A stretch of 64,000 bases of DNA from an uncultured Clostridium sp. (GCA_900554175.1 USGK01000004.1:12289-76288); one strand, 5' to 3'; numbered from the stretch's first letter, positions 9,587 to 18,336 are shown. A program made the numbers and translations. The notes: a model not told the origin generated them from the letters alone.

Positions 9587-10088
9587 TTTTGTCCTCCTTT
9601 CTTCTATTCTCTTCTTTACTTTCTTCTTTTGTTATCTCTTCTATTTTTTTCTCTTCTTCTGCGTTACCTAACGTTACTGTAACGTTACTTTTTTCACTTT
9701 CAGTCTTTAACTTTTCACGATGTTTTCTTTGTCGTTCTCGACCTTGTTCTCTAATTTTTTCACATTTATCAATACTTTGATAAACATTCCAATTCTTAAT
9801 TAGAAATGTTTCCCCTTCTTTTATAAGCATTTCTAATTCTACAAATTTATTCAAAATTTTTTCTATTTTTTTATAAGATTTTCCCATAATCTTTGAAAAA
9901 TTTTGAATTGTCATTGGATTATTTTCTCCAATTTCTAATCTTCCTTCATTATTACATTCAACTGCTAATGCAATTAACTGTATCCATACTCTAAAGTATG
10001 TATCACCATATGGAAGTTTGAGAATAATTTGTATCTTTCTATTAGAAAAGATATTTGATTCAACTTTGAACCACTGGATATCATACAT
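9558..10088 (-). CDS. Phage-type replisome organiser, N-terminal domain
   Basis: This 176-residue protein begins MYDIQWFKVESNIFSNRKI, typical of the N-terminal domain of phage replisome organisers, which is a winged helix that recognises an origin. The central part (residues 60-115) continues the winged-helix fold. The C-terminal third is Lys/Glu/Arg-rich and probably disordered. It overlaps the DnaC-like loader downstream. The pair corresponds to the DnaD-like/DnaC-like initiators seen in integrative elements of Firmicutes. An AGGAGG ribosome-binding site lies about ten bases before ATG 10088. Confidence 0.82.
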   Translation of the reverse strand: MYDIQWFKVESNIFSNRKIQIILKLPYGDTYFRVWIQLIALAVECNNEGRLEIGENNPMTIQNFSKIMGKSYKKIEKILNKFVELEMLIKEGETFLIKNWNVYQSIDKCEKIREQGRERQRKHREKLKTESEKSNVTVTLGNAEEEKKIEEITKEESKEENRRKEDKNGFREYSFN

Positions 10089-10112
10089 GTCACCTCCCTC
10101 CTAACTTTGCTG

Positions 10113-10313
10113 TTAATAATTAACTGAATCTTGCTCTTTTTTATTTAGATATTCGTCTAAGACTTGTACTCTAAATAAATACTTGCCACCAACTTTAGAA
10201 CATGGTATTTGTTTTTGTCTTACTAATTGATTAATTAACCAATATGATATTCCCAAATACTCTGCTGCTTCTTTCATTGTTAGGGTTGTTCTTTGTACTT
10301 TTTGTAGTTCCAT
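10113..10313 (-). CDS. xis: Excisionase-family DNA-binding protein
   Basis: This is a 66-residue MerR/excisionase-type protein. LTMKEAAEYLGISYWLINQLVRQKQIPCSKVGGKYLFR is the diagnostic winged-helix, split here by the recognition helix around residue 25. I start it at ATG 10313 because GGAGGT lies eight bases upstream. A longer frame to 10379 has no ribosome-binding site. It belongs to the class of small proteins that bend DNA so the integrase can excise the element. It heads the leftward replication and transfer genes, and the cargo genes and integrase run the other way. Confidence 0.85.
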   Translation of the reverse strand: MELQKVQRTTLTMKEAAEYLGISYWLINQLVRQKQIPCSKVGGKYLFRVQVLDEYLNKKEQDSVNY

Positions 10314-10466
10314 TGTACTCACCTCCAGTCTTTTTGAAAAATATAGTTGACTTTTGTTAACAATTGTATTATAATACAAATAGTTAACTTTGAAAAGATA
10401 TTTTAGTTATATTTGATAACACGTTAACTATTATTTTGAAAATACAGGTGTTAACAAGGAGGCTAT

Positions 10467-11807
10467 ATGTTAAGAGAAAAAATAGATTCAAATCATGCAA
10501 TTATTCCACCTATTGGTACTATTGATATTAATGAAATCAATTCTAATATATACATTCAGTCAATTACTGATTCCCATTTTTCATTTATTCATAATTCACT
10601 TCTATACACAAATATGAAATATAGAATTAATAATTTAATTTCCTTTTATGAAGACGATTTACAAAAATTTCAGGATGACTATATTGAAAAAAATAATATT
10701 AAAGATGACATAAATGAAATAGAAAAATTTATGACTATATTTCTGGAAATCTATGATTATAATCAATATAAAGATACAAAACTAGAAAAACATAAAAAGT
10801 TATTTGATTCTAATAAATTTCCTATGCCTCTTTGTAATTATAAGTCTAGCTTTAAAAAAGAAGGATATTTTATGCTTGACTATACCTTAGAAGATATATT
10901 TCCTAGTATATGCTCAACAAAAATACTATCCGATTTTTTAAATAATGATTTTTCAAACTTTGATATATTTTTTGAATTTTTTACAAAATTTTTTCCCTCT
11001 TTTATTGATTTATTTAATAAAACTGATAGAAAAAATTTTAAACAAAATTATTTATACGAATTTAATGCAATTGTAAATCTTGCCCAAAAATATCAAACAC
11101 CAATAATAAAAGAGATAACAAAATATCAAATACTTTTTAAAAATTTAATTGATTATACCTATAACTATACTAACGATAATGACATAATATATGAATTTGA
11201 TCAATACTTTGAGCCTATGAAACGATTTCTAATTTTTAGAAGAATTAATTTTTTAGATTTTAATTATCTAATTAATAATATTAAAACAACAAATTTATAT
11301 GATGTTGAACTATATCCAGTTGATACTGAAAAAATATATGATAAAGATGCATTATTAAAAAAATTCAATAAAGAATATTGTAAGGTTAATTGGAGTCCTA
11401 AAACATATACTAATAATGTTTTTAGCTATTTTTATTATATGATTTATACAATTATTTTTAACGCCTCATACACCATTAAAAAATGCAAAAATTGTAACAA
11501 ATACTTTATTACATATTTTGATAGTAATCAATTATACTGTGAGAATATTTATTCGGGAACACAAACTTGTAAAGATATTGGCAATCAAATAGCACAACTA
11601 AAAAAGCAGAAATACGATTTAGTATATGGTAAATATAGAAAGATATATTCAAAAAAAGCTATGCTCGTAAAAAGAAATCCTGATATAAAATCATATAAAA
11701 CGGAATATGAAAAATGGAAAAAAGAAGCTCAAGAATATAGAGATAAACTAAAGAAAGAAGAAATAACAAATGAAGAATTTGAAAAATGGTTAGATAATAA
11801 TAAATAA
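10467..11807 (+). CDS. DUF6076-like protein with C-terminal zinc finger
   Basis: This is a 446-residue protein of unknown function. Residues 1-330 are Asn/Phe/Tyr-rich without recognisable motifs. Near residue 345 it has KKCKNCNKYFI, followed about 25 residues later by LYCENIYSGTQTCKDIG, a Cys4 zinc-binding arrangement typical of the DUF6076 family. A charged helical tail of about 70 residues follows (EKWKKEAQEYRDKLKKEE). It starts at ATG 10467, with AAGGAGG seven bases upstream, and is transcribed divergently from the excisionase gene. It is cargo of the mobile element. The function is not known. Confidence 0.7.
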   Translation: MLREKIDSNHAIIPPIGTIDINEINSNIYIQSITDSHFSFIHNSLLYTNMKYRINNLISFYEDDLQKFQDDYIEKNNIKDDINEIEKFMTIFLEIYDYNQYKDTKLEKHKKLFDSNKFPMPLCNYKSSFKKEGYFMLDYTLEDIFPSICSTKILSDFLNNDFSNFDIFFEFFTKFFPSFIDLFNKTDRKNFKQNYLYEFNAIVNLAQKYQTPIIKEITKYQILFKNLIDYTYNYTNDNDIIYEFDQYFEPMKRFLIFRRINFLDFNYLINNIKTTNLYDVELYPVDTEKIYDKDALLKKFNKEYCKVNWSPKTYTNNVFSYFYYMIYTIIFNASYTIKKCKNCNKYFITYFDSNQLYCENIYSGTQTCKDIGNQIAQLKKQKYDLVYGKYRKIYSKKAMLVKRNPDIKSYKTEYEKWKKEAQEYRDKLKKEEITNEEFEKWLDNNK

Positions 11808-11832
11808 ACTTTTGTACTATAAGGAGGATTTC

Positions 11833-12465
11833 ATGAAGACTAGAAAATTCTTAATAAAAATTATTATAACAGCATTAATCGTTCTAATACTTATTGAATT
11901 ATTACTTAATAAATTAAATCTATTAAATACAACTATTTTTGATATTTTTCAGGATATCTATATAAGTTTAGGTATAACCTTTTTTATTTATATTGCTGAA
12001 TATTTAGATCAAAAAAGAAATATTATAAGTAAAATATTTGAAGAAATTTTGCGTATTTATAGAACATTATTAATGATAAAAACATCACTAGCTAACCCAA
12101 ATATTTCTATTGAAAAAGTAAAAAAATCTATTAATGAAGAAATATCACATAGTATAAGTAATTTAAAAATTGTCACATCTGACTATAGTACTTTCTTTAA
12201 TAGTTCAAAATCATTTACTGTACAATTAGTAAATAATATTTCTAAAACACTAATGCAATTTTTTGTTTCAATAAAAGATACTGATAATAAAGAAAAAATT
12301 GATAATTCATTAAATACTGTTGTTTTAAATATAAAAAATGAAGTACTTTCTATAAAACAGTTAAAAGAATATATAGATGAAGCAGACGGTATGAATCCTA
12401 TACTATTTGACATTTATAACAATAAAAAAAATGCAGATGAAATAGCAAATATTTTTGACAATTAA
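11833..12465 (+). CDS. Unknown two-helix membrane protein
   Basis: This 210-residue protein has two N-terminal membrane segments (about residues 7-27 and 38-56) and then a cytoplasmic, mostly helical domain with no motif that I recognise. ATG 11833 follows AAGGAGG by five bases. It lies 25 bases after the DUF6076-like gene and is probably cotranscribed with it. The pair sits between the excisionase and the integrase, a position where integrative elements often carry accessory or defence genes. Any defence role is a guess from position only. Confidence 0.7.
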   Translation: MKTRKFLIKIIITALIVLILIELLLNKLNLLNTTIFDIFQDIYISLGITFFIYIAEYLDQKRNIISKIFEEILRIYRTLLMIKTSLANPNISIEKVKKSINEEISHSISNLKIVTSDYSTFFNSSKSFTVQLVNNISKTLMQFFVSIKDTDNKEKIDNSLNTVVLNIKNEVLSIKQLKEYIDEADGMNPILFDIYNNKKNADEIANIFDN

Positions 12466-12523
12466 TTTAATAATACATTCCCCTCCCACCCATAGGTATG
12501 CCTGAAAGGAGGTGAAAAAGGTA

Positions 12524-13714
12524 ATGGCTGGGAGTATTGAAAAAAGAGGAAAGAATAGTTACAGACTAAGTTGCCTTGCTGGATACAACTTGCAAGGAAA
12601 GCCTATTAAGAAAACTAAAACTGTTCATGGTACTAAAAAAGAGGCAGAAATAGAACTTGCTAAATTTGTTGCAGATGTTCAAAATGGTATGGTTATTGAA
12701 GGAAAATCACTTAAATTTTCTGAATTTACTGAAATTTGGAAAAGAGATTATGGTTCAAAAGAACTTGCACCTTCAACTTATAAAAGATATTGCAGAATGT
12801 TAGAAACAAGACTTCTACCCTACTTTGGACATTTCTATGTAAATAAAATAAAACCAACAGATATTATGCAATTCTATGATTTACTAAGTAAAGATACTCA
12901 ATTAATTAGAAAAAAAGATAATGGTGGAAATAAAACTTTAAAACCATTATCAGGAAAGACTATATTAGAGCATCACAGGCTTTTAAGAGCAATGCTTCAT
13001 AAAGCTGTTTATTGGCAAGTAATAGTATCTAATCCTGCTGAACGTGTTCAACCGCCTAAAGCTAAAAAGCCCAAACGAAAATACTATGATGATGATCAAT
13101 GCAAAATATTGTTAGAAAATTTAGAACAACTTGATGAAGAACAGATTAAATACAAAACAGCAATCATCTTAACAGTATTTACTGGTGTTAGACTTGGAGA
13201 GCTTATGGGACTTGAATGGAACGATATTGATTTTAGAAATGGAATTGTAAGTATCAATCGTTCTAGTCAATATCTAGCAGACACAGGAGTATTTACTAAA
13301 GTACCAAAAACAGAAAGTTCTATTAGAGAAGTCGCAATACCTGATTTTGTCATTTCTCTACTTGAGGAATATAAATTATGGTATGAAGAGCAAAAATCGC
13401 TTTGTGGCGAATTATGGAATAATTCAAATAGGTTATTTGTTCAAGAAGATGGAAAACCTATGCACCCTTCTACAATTAGCAAATGGTTTGTAAAATTTAT
13501 TGGACAAATTGGACTGCCTGTAATTAACTTTCATGGGCTAAGACATACAAATGCTACATTACTTATAGCACAAAATGTAGATGTAGCAGTAGTAGCAGCA
13601 AGGCTTGGACATGCACAAATTACAACAACGCTTAATTTTTATGTACATCCTATTATTGCACATAATAAAAAAGCAAGTTATGTTTTAGAAAACTTGCTAC
13701 TACCAAAAAATTAG
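12524..13714 (+). CDS. int: Tyrosine recombinase / integrase
   Basis: This 396-residue site-specific recombinase has an N-terminal AP2-like arm-binding domain (about residues 3-55), a core-binding SAM-like domain (65-175) and the catalytic domain. The catalytic residues can be read as Arg223 (TGVRLGE), His337 and Arg340 (HGLRH), His363 (LGHAQ) and nucleophile Tyr373 (LNFYVH). ATG 12524 is preferred over the in-frame GTG 12512 because AAAGGAGG lies eleven bases before it. The gene ends about 250 bases from the tRNA fragment, the usual place for an element integrase. It should insert and excise the element with help from the excisionase. Confidence 0.95.
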   Translation: MAGSIEKRGKNSYRLSCLAGYNLQGKPIKKTKTVHGTKKEAEIELAKFVADVQNGMVIEGKSLKFSEFTEIWKRDYGSKELAPSTYKRYCRMLETRLLPYFGHFYVNKIKPTDIMQFYDLLSKDTQLIRKKDNGGNKTLKPLSGKTILEHHRLLRAMLHKAVYWQVIVSNPAERVQPPKAKKPKRKYYDDDQCKILLENLEQLDEEQIKYKTAIILTVFTGVRLGELMGLEWNDIDFRNGIVSINRSSQYLADTGVFTKVPKTESSIREVAIPDFVISLLEEYKLWYEEQKSLCGELWNNSNRLFVQEDGKPMHPSTISKWFVKFIGQIGLPVINFHGLRHTNATLLIAQNVDVAVVAARLGHAQITTTLNFYVHPIIAHNKKASYVLENLLLPKN

Positions 13715-13961
13715 TCTAAAACTTTTTTCACTAAAGTCATTAAACTTTTCACGATAAAAAAAGTAAAAGACTACTAAATATTATTTTAGGTTTCCCATAG
13801 TCTTTTACTGAAATTTTATTAGAAATATCAACAGTTTGTGAGAATTATTTCCCCAACTTTTCCCCAATTTGACATAATAGTGCCTATTTTTAGCGTTATT
13901 GTAAACTAATTGGAGAGTAACAAAAATCGCTATAACCTTTACGATTACAGCGATTGCTAAT
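13715..13961. other. Non-coding attachment region between integrase and tRNA fragment
   Basis: There is no gene here. It holds an inverted repeat, AGTAAAAGACTA (about 13764-13775) pairing with TAGTCTTTTACT (about 13799-13810), which may end integrase transcription. It also has two TTTCCCCAA-type repeats near 13849-13869 and a short ATCGCT/AGCGAT inverted repeat at 13925-13954. Such repeats are compatible with integrase arm-binding sites. Confidence 0.5.
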
Positions 13962-14009
13962 TGGTTGCGGGGGTAAGACTCGAACTTACGACCTTCGGGT
14001 TATGAGCCC
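13962..14009 (-). pseudogene. 3' fragment of an initiator tRNA-fMet (att site)
   Basis: On the minus strand this reads from the anticodon stem through the CCA end of a tRNA. It has an anticodon loop CTCATAA with three G-C pairs below it, a T-arm with stem GTAAG/CTTAC, and 3' end CCCCGCAACCA. The run of three G-C pairs and the matching 3' acceptor strand identify an initiator tRNA-Met. The 5' half is missing, because the sequence diverges inside the anticodon stem at 14010. This is the likely attachment-site copy of the element. Confidence 0.85.
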
Positions 14010-14045
14010 CCAAAAGATCTCAAAAATATTAAAAACCTCTTCTTA

Positions 14046-14543
14046 CTATCTCTCGCCATCATCCACATCTTTTACTAATGCAGTTTTCATATTATTTCTT
14101 TTTCCTCCATATATATCATCGAATAAACTATCTCCAATAGTTAATACATTTTCGGGATTCAAATTCATCTTTTCACATGCTTTTAAAAAATTTTTCTTTA
14201 ATGGTTTGTGAGCAAAACATATATAATCTATACCTTCTTCTTGAAAATACTGTTCAACCTTTTGATCTTTCCCATTACTAACAATTATAATTTTCATCTT
14301 GTCTCTTAAACCTTTTATCCATTCTTTATTGCATTTTGGAATATCTTTCATTTCTTTTCTTAAAGTTTCATCTACATCTAAAATTACCCCTTCAATTCCA
14401 TATTCTTTTTTTAATTTATCAATTACCTCTAAATCTAGTTCATTTACTTTATTTAAGGTAATATCAGGCTTTATCACTTTTGATAATACATAATGTAATA
14501 AGTCTAATATTTTCTCTTCAATCAGTTTATCTAATGTTTTCAT
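14046..14543 (-). CDS. YqeG-like HAD-family phosphatase
   Basis: This 165-residue protein has HAD motif I as DVDET (Asp56, Asp58), motif II as VSNG near residue 90, a lysine in HKPLKKNF and motif III as IGDSLFDDIYGG near 137. This order and length match the YqeG/HAD-IIIA group, cytoplasmic phosphatases whose substrate is usually unknown. The protein ends 34 bases from the tRNA fragment. Its C-terminus (KDVDDGER) is shorter than usual for YqeG relatives, so the insertion may have replaced the last residues. It is the first gene outside the mobile element. Confidence 0.8.
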   Translation of the reverse strand: MKTLDKLIEEKILDLLHYVLSKVIKPDITLNKVNELDLEVIDKLKKEYGIEGVILDVDETLRKEMKDIPKCNKEWIKGLRDKMKIIIVSNGKDQKVEQYFQEEGIDYICFAHKPLKKNFLKACEKMNLNPENVLTIGDSLFDDIYGGKRNNMKTALVKDVDDGER

Positions 14544-14619
14544 TATCTCTCCATTCTATATAAACTATATCTATCTTACCTTATTATATTTTCTAGCTTT
14601 TTACACTTTCTGAAGGTAT

Positions 14620-15201
14620 TTATCTGATTTTCTTTGCGATTATATTAAATATATGCCAATGCTTCATTTTACCTAAACCTGTAAAATCATCTTTTTCTAC
14701 TTCTTTAAACTCTATAATTTCAAAATCTTTAAATAACTCTATTACTTGTTCTTTAGATAAAAACACCATTTCTTTTCTAATTTCATTCCAACTATCATTC
14801 ACTCCAAAAAAATTTCCCACAAAATATCCTTTATATGATATGCTTTTTTTTATTTTATCCCATAATTCTTCAAATTTATTTTTATTGCAGAATGGTAAGC
14901 AATTATTAGCTACAATTAAATTATTTTTTTCTAATTCAAGACTTTCAAAATCCTGTTTACGAAACTTAAATCTTTCTATTTCTTCATTATTCAATCTTTT
15001 AGCTATTCTCTCACCTACATCTTCTCTATCAATCGCAATAATATTCCATCCATTCTTTATTAAATATACTGTGTCTCTTCCTGCACCACATCCCAGTTCA
15101 ATTCCATTTCCTACCGTAGTATTTAACTCTATAAATCTTTTTACTGTTTTATTTGGCATTGCATCTTCTGTATTATCATAAAATTTTTCAATATTCCCCA
15201 T
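14620..15201 (-). CDS. Class I SAM-dependent methyltransferase
   Basis: This 193-residue protein shows the SAM-binding glycine-rich motif I as GIELGCGAGRDT near residue 37, then an acidic residue ending strand 2 (IIAID). The motif order and the DSWNEIRKEMVFLSKEQVIELF segment resemble TehB/UbiE-like small methyltransferases. No transmembrane segments or extra domains are visible. The substrate cannot be deduced. It is a stand-alone gene between the HAD phosphatase and the NUDIX gene, all on the minus strand, but with spacing that does not require one operon. Confidence 0.85.
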   Translation of the reverse strand: MGNIEKFYDNTEDAMPNKTVKRFIELNTTVGNGIELGCGAGRDTVYLIKNGWNIIAIDREDVGERIAKRLNNEEIERFKFRKQDFESLELEKNNLIVANNCLPFCNKNKFEELWDKIKKSISYKGYFVGNFFGVNDSWNEIRKEMVFLSKEQVIELFKDFEIIEFKEVEKDDFTGLGKMKHWHIFNIIAKKIR

Positions 15202-15344
15202 TTTTTCCCCCTATAACCTATTAAATTTCAATTTTTATAGTAATTCTTTATTATTAAACCTTACTGAATGTCTTATAAAATATTCTGTTGTTTTCATAAC
15301 ATTTTCTTTACTCATATTTTATATAATTCTATTCTATATTCAAT

Positions 15345-15818
15345 TTATCTTAAATCATTATTTATTTTATGTATTGGAAATCTACGCTCTTTTAAAACAT
15401 CCTTTATTGCCTCAGGTAACAATTTATATTCATCTATTCTATTTAAATCAATCCATTCATATTGTAAATAATCTTTTCCTTCAATATTTTTCATTGTATA
15501 TTCTATATTTTTATCTTCTGCCTTTGTAAATTCTATTTTATGTACAAATAATATCTCGTGATACTTTGAACCTTCCATCTCAAAAAAGTTTTCAATTGTT
15601 GCTATATATCCTGTTATTTCAATATTTTTCCCAAGTTCTTCTCTAATTTCTCTTTCCACAGTATCAGCAGAGTTTTCGCCTATCTTAACTCTTCCTCCTA
15701 TTAAAGCATAGTAATCAGAATTAACATCTTTATGTAGTAAAATTTTACCACTATGAATCATTATTCCTGCGGCTCTTACATTTAACTTATAATCATCAAC
15801 ATCAATTGTTATATCCAC
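15345..15818 (-). CDS. NUDIX hydrolase
   Basis: This 157-residue protein contains a complete Nudix box, GGRVKIGENSADTVEREIREELG (here about residues 41-63), with the REIREE core that binds the metal. The family hydrolyses nucleoside diphosphates linked to another group. The substrate is not evident. N-terminal residues 10-40 and the C-terminal QYEWIDLNRIDEYKLLP stretch are the usual beta-sheet and late helix of this fold. It lies just downstream of the Maf gene, on the same strand, and both may serve nucleotide-pool cleansing. Confidence 0.9.
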   Translation of the reverse strand: MDITIDVDDYKLNVRAAGIMIHSGKILLHKDVNSDYYALIGGRVKIGENSADTVEREIREELGKNIEITGYIATIENFFEMEGSKYHEILFVHKIEFTKAEDKNIEYTMKNIEGKDYLQYEWIDLNRIDEYKLLPEAIKDVLKERRFPIHKINNDLR

Positions 15819-15868
15819 TTTTTTCTCCCTTCAAACTTTCCACAATTAGACCACTTAATGTGTATTAT

Positions 15869-16444
15869 TTAAATATATTCCTTCAAAACATCATAGACTT
15901 TTTGAGTTGGAAGTCCCACAATACTAGTATAATTTCCATCTATTTTATCAATAAATACACAAAATTCGTTTTGTATTCCATATGCTCCTGCTTTATCCAT
16001 GGCTTTACCTGAATCTATCCATTTTTCTATTTCTTTATCCGAAATATCTTTTAGAAAGACTTTTACTTCATCGTATGTATTATATTCTTTGTATTTTCCA
16101 TTTTTTTCAATTAGAATACTAAGTCCTGTTATTACACAATGAATTTTATCTCCTTCAATTAACTCTTTTATCATTTTTTTTGCATCTTCTTTATCTTTGG
16201 GCTTTCCATATATTTTCATATTTTTGGTTACAATTGTATCTGAGCCAATTATTATTCTGTCCCCTGTTGTTCTATCAAAAACATCTTTTGCCTTTATATA
16301 TGCTAATCTCATTGTTTGTTCTTGAGGCTCTAATCCTTCCTTTAAATTCTCTTCAACTCCACTTACTATAACTTCAAAATTTTGAGTTATTAATCCTAAT
16401 AACTCCTTTCTTCTTGGTGATGCAGATGCTAAGATAATTTTCAT
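15869..16444 (-). CDS. maf: Maf-like nucleoside triphosphate pyrophosphatase
   Basis: This 191-residue protein begins with LASASPRRKELL, the hallmark of the Maf family. It continues with IIGSDTIVTKN and the KAGAYGIQ signature, which line the active site. Maf proteins hydrolyse non-canonical or specific nucleoside triphosphates and are linked to septum inhibition in Bacillus. Length and motif order are normal. It is oriented with the NUDIX gene and followed by it after about 50 bases, which suggests co-transcription. Confidence 0.93.
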   Translation of the reverse strand: MKIILASASPRRKELLGLITQNFEVIVSGVEENLKEGLEPQEQTMRLAYIKAKDVFDRTTGDRIIIGSDTIVTKNMKIYGKPKDKEDAKKMIKELIEGDKIHCVITGLSILIEKNGKYKEYNTYDEVKVFLKDISDKEIEKWIDSGKAMDKAGAYGIQNEFCVFIDKIDGNYTSIVGLPTQKVYDVLKEYI

Positions 16445-16512
16445 ACTTTTTTCTCCCTTCCAATTTTTTACAATTATATAAAAAAAATGAAATTACTTCA
16501 ACTATTTTTTTA

Positions 16513-16530
16513 ATTTTATGTTATAATAAC
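16513..16530 (+). promoter_or_regulatory. Promoter-like block before the kinase gene
   Basis: The 18-base block ATTTTATGTTATAATAAC contains a perfect TATAAT (16522-16527) and an upstream TG two bases away. An identical block lies at 17205-17222 before the next gene. No strong -35 box is seen. Confidence 0.5.
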
Positions 16531-16623
16531 CATAAATTCAATTTTATTTTACACAATAAACTACTATAGAAAATAAAAAATAATGAGAAATTTATTACTA
16601 TATATAGTTTGGAGGTTTTTTTA

Positions 16624-17191
16624 ATGTATAATCGCATATCCATAATTGGAGGCTCTGGCACCGGAAAAAGCACGCTTACAGATATTTTATCTAAAGAACT
16701 AAATATTCCTGCAATTCATATTGATGCTATTAACTATGAACCAAATTGGAAAAAAATTGATAAAATTGAAAGAGACAAAATCATTTTGTCAAAAATTAAT
16801 GAAAAAAAAATGGATTATTGATGGAAATTATACTAAAACACTTCAAGCTAGGCTTAATAAATCAGATTTAATAATTTGGCTTGACTATTCTACCTCTGCA
16901 CAATTAAAAGGTGTTTTTAAAAGATATTTGACTATGTATAAAAAAGAACGACCAGAAATTCCTGGCTGTAAAGAACGCTTTAATATAGAATTTATTAAAA
17001 ACGTAGCTAGCCATAACAAAGAGAAAAGACCCATTCTTAAAAGTATATTAAAAAACATTTCTGAAGAAAAAATCCTAATCTTTAAAAAACAGAAAGATCT
17101 AAATAATTGGCTTATAGAATTCACACATAATGATACTATATTATCTGATATTAAAAATAAAAGGCCTTTTCATAATATAAATAATATTTAA
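16624..17191 (+). pseudogene. P-loop kinase-like gene, frameshifted at an A9 run
   Basis: ATG 16624 follows GGAGG by eight bases and opens a protein with a Walker A GGSGTGKST, typical of small nucleotide-kinase-like 'topology modulation' proteins. The frame stops at 16819-16821. The rest of the family fold (KWIIDGNYTKTL, then LIIWLDYS and a C-terminal helical part) continues in the +1 frame to 17191. The break lies in a run of nine A (about 16802-16810), where eight would keep the frame. It could be a real mutation, a sequencing error, or a site of transcriptional slippage. Unlike the other breaks here, no CGG codon is involved. Confidence 0.8.
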
Positions 17192-17204
17192 CAATTTTCT
17201 TTCC

Positions 17205-17222
17205 ATTTTATGTTATAATAAC
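17205..17222 (+). promoter_or_regulatory. Promoter-like block before the DUF3137 gene
   Basis: This is an exact copy of the 18-base block at 16513-16530, including TATAAT at 17214-17219. It probably drives the DUF3137 gene, whose ATG lies 38 bases beyond the hexamer. Confidence 0.5.
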
Positions 17223-17256
17223 TTAAAACCTAAAATTTTTTAAGAGGTGAACTGTG

Positions 17257-18241
17257 ATGTTATATGATGAAAAATTCGAAAAAATATATGGAAAAATTAC
17301 AAATGAAAATATATTTTCTATAGAAAATATAAGAAAAAATGCAAAAGAGGTTAGAGATTCACATAACAGAATCCTAATTATTTTTGGAATAATTTTATTA
17401 CTATTTGACTTTATATTATTCATTAAATATAAAGATTTTTTTCAGCTAATACTACTTATAATATTATCTGTAAATATTCTTATACCTACATATATTATCC
17501 AAAGTCAAAAAGATAAAAAAAATCCTAAAATATCTAATTATAATGCTCAATATAAAAATAAAATAATACAACCACTTATACATTTTTTTGATGAAAATTT
17601 GAATTATCTCCCTGCAAGTCGGTATCAATCCACATGAATATTCATTTGCTAAATTTGAAAAATATTCTTTATATAACTCCGACAATTTAATTCAAGGACG
17701 ATTAGAAAATAAATTTCCGTTTTCCATGGCAGAAATTTTGACACAACACGTATCTACTGATTCAGAAGGTCATACAAATTATTCTACTGTTTTCAAAGGA
17801 TTATTCGTTAAAGTTGAACTTCCTAAATCAATTAATTCTAATCTTTTTTTGAGGAATGATGAATATGATAAAAATCTTTTTCTTAAATCTTTTATAAATA
17901 ATTTAGAAAAGGATTTTTTACGCATTCAAATGGATTCACCTGAATTTGAAAAAATATTTGATGTATATTCATCAAACAATATAATTACAACTCAAATATT
18001 GACATCTGATATAATGCAATTATTATATCAATTTTATATTGACATGAATATAAAATATGAATTAACTATAACTAATAATATTATGTACATTAGATTTCAT
18101 TGTGGTAAAATATTTGAAGCATTGCCTGTAGAAAAATTTTCTTTAGACAAAGAAGTTATCTATAAATACTATAAAATTTTAAATTTTGTTTTTGATTTAA
18201 CATATGCTATTATAAAAACCATTCAAGAAACACCTATCTAA
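17257..18241 (+). CDS. DUF3137-type membrane protein, read with one +1 shift at CGG
   Basis: ATG 17257 (AAGAGGTG upstream) opens a protein with two membrane segments (about residues 29-46 and 52-70), followed by YKNKIIQPLIHFFDENLNYLPAS, the start of the DUF3137 domain. The zero frame meets an in-frame CGG at 17620-17622 and then a stop five codons later. Skipping the C gives GINPHEYSFAKFEKYSLY, then the conserved VFKGLFVKVELP and DSPEFEKIFDVYSSNN segments to 18241. The joined protein is about 327 residues, normal for the family. Function is unknown; members are bacterial inner-membrane proteins. This is one of six CGG-associated breaks in the window. Confidence 0.82.
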
Positions 18242-18301
18242 TAGGTATATTATAAATATACACTGTTTTGTATTATTATTGTCTTATTTATATCTAAGAC
18301 A

Positions 18302-18336
18302 AGAGGTTGTCCAACAATATAACAACCTCTCTTTTT
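18302..18336 (+). terminator. Intrinsic terminator after the DUF3137 gene
   Basis: Stem AGAGGTTGT pairs with ACAACCTCT and is followed by CTTTTTCTTT. Confidence 0.75.

Larger units (their letters stand above)
1..14010. mobile_element. Right part of an integrative mobilizable element
   Basis: The stretch holds a tyrosine integrase, an excisionase-like protein, a replisome organiser, a DnaC-like loader, a ParB-like protein, a relaxase with an adjacent oriT-like site, and a type III restriction-modification operon. This is a standard gene set for an integrative mobilizable or conjugative element of Firmicutes. No mating-pair-formation genes are seen, so either they lie to the left of the window or the element relies on a helper. 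The right border is inferred from the tRNA 3' fragment next to the integrase. The left border is outside the window. Confidence 0.8.

Noticed and set aside
9589..9780. Plus-strand frame antisense to the replisome organiser
   Set aside because: It is a composition shadow of the Glu/Lys-rich tail, without a start signal.
13954..14211. Plus-strand frame starting with GGKTRTYDLRVMS next to the integrase
   Set aside because: It is read through the tRNA fragment in antisense, a well-known false gene around tRNA sequences, and it overlaps the HAD phosphatase gene.
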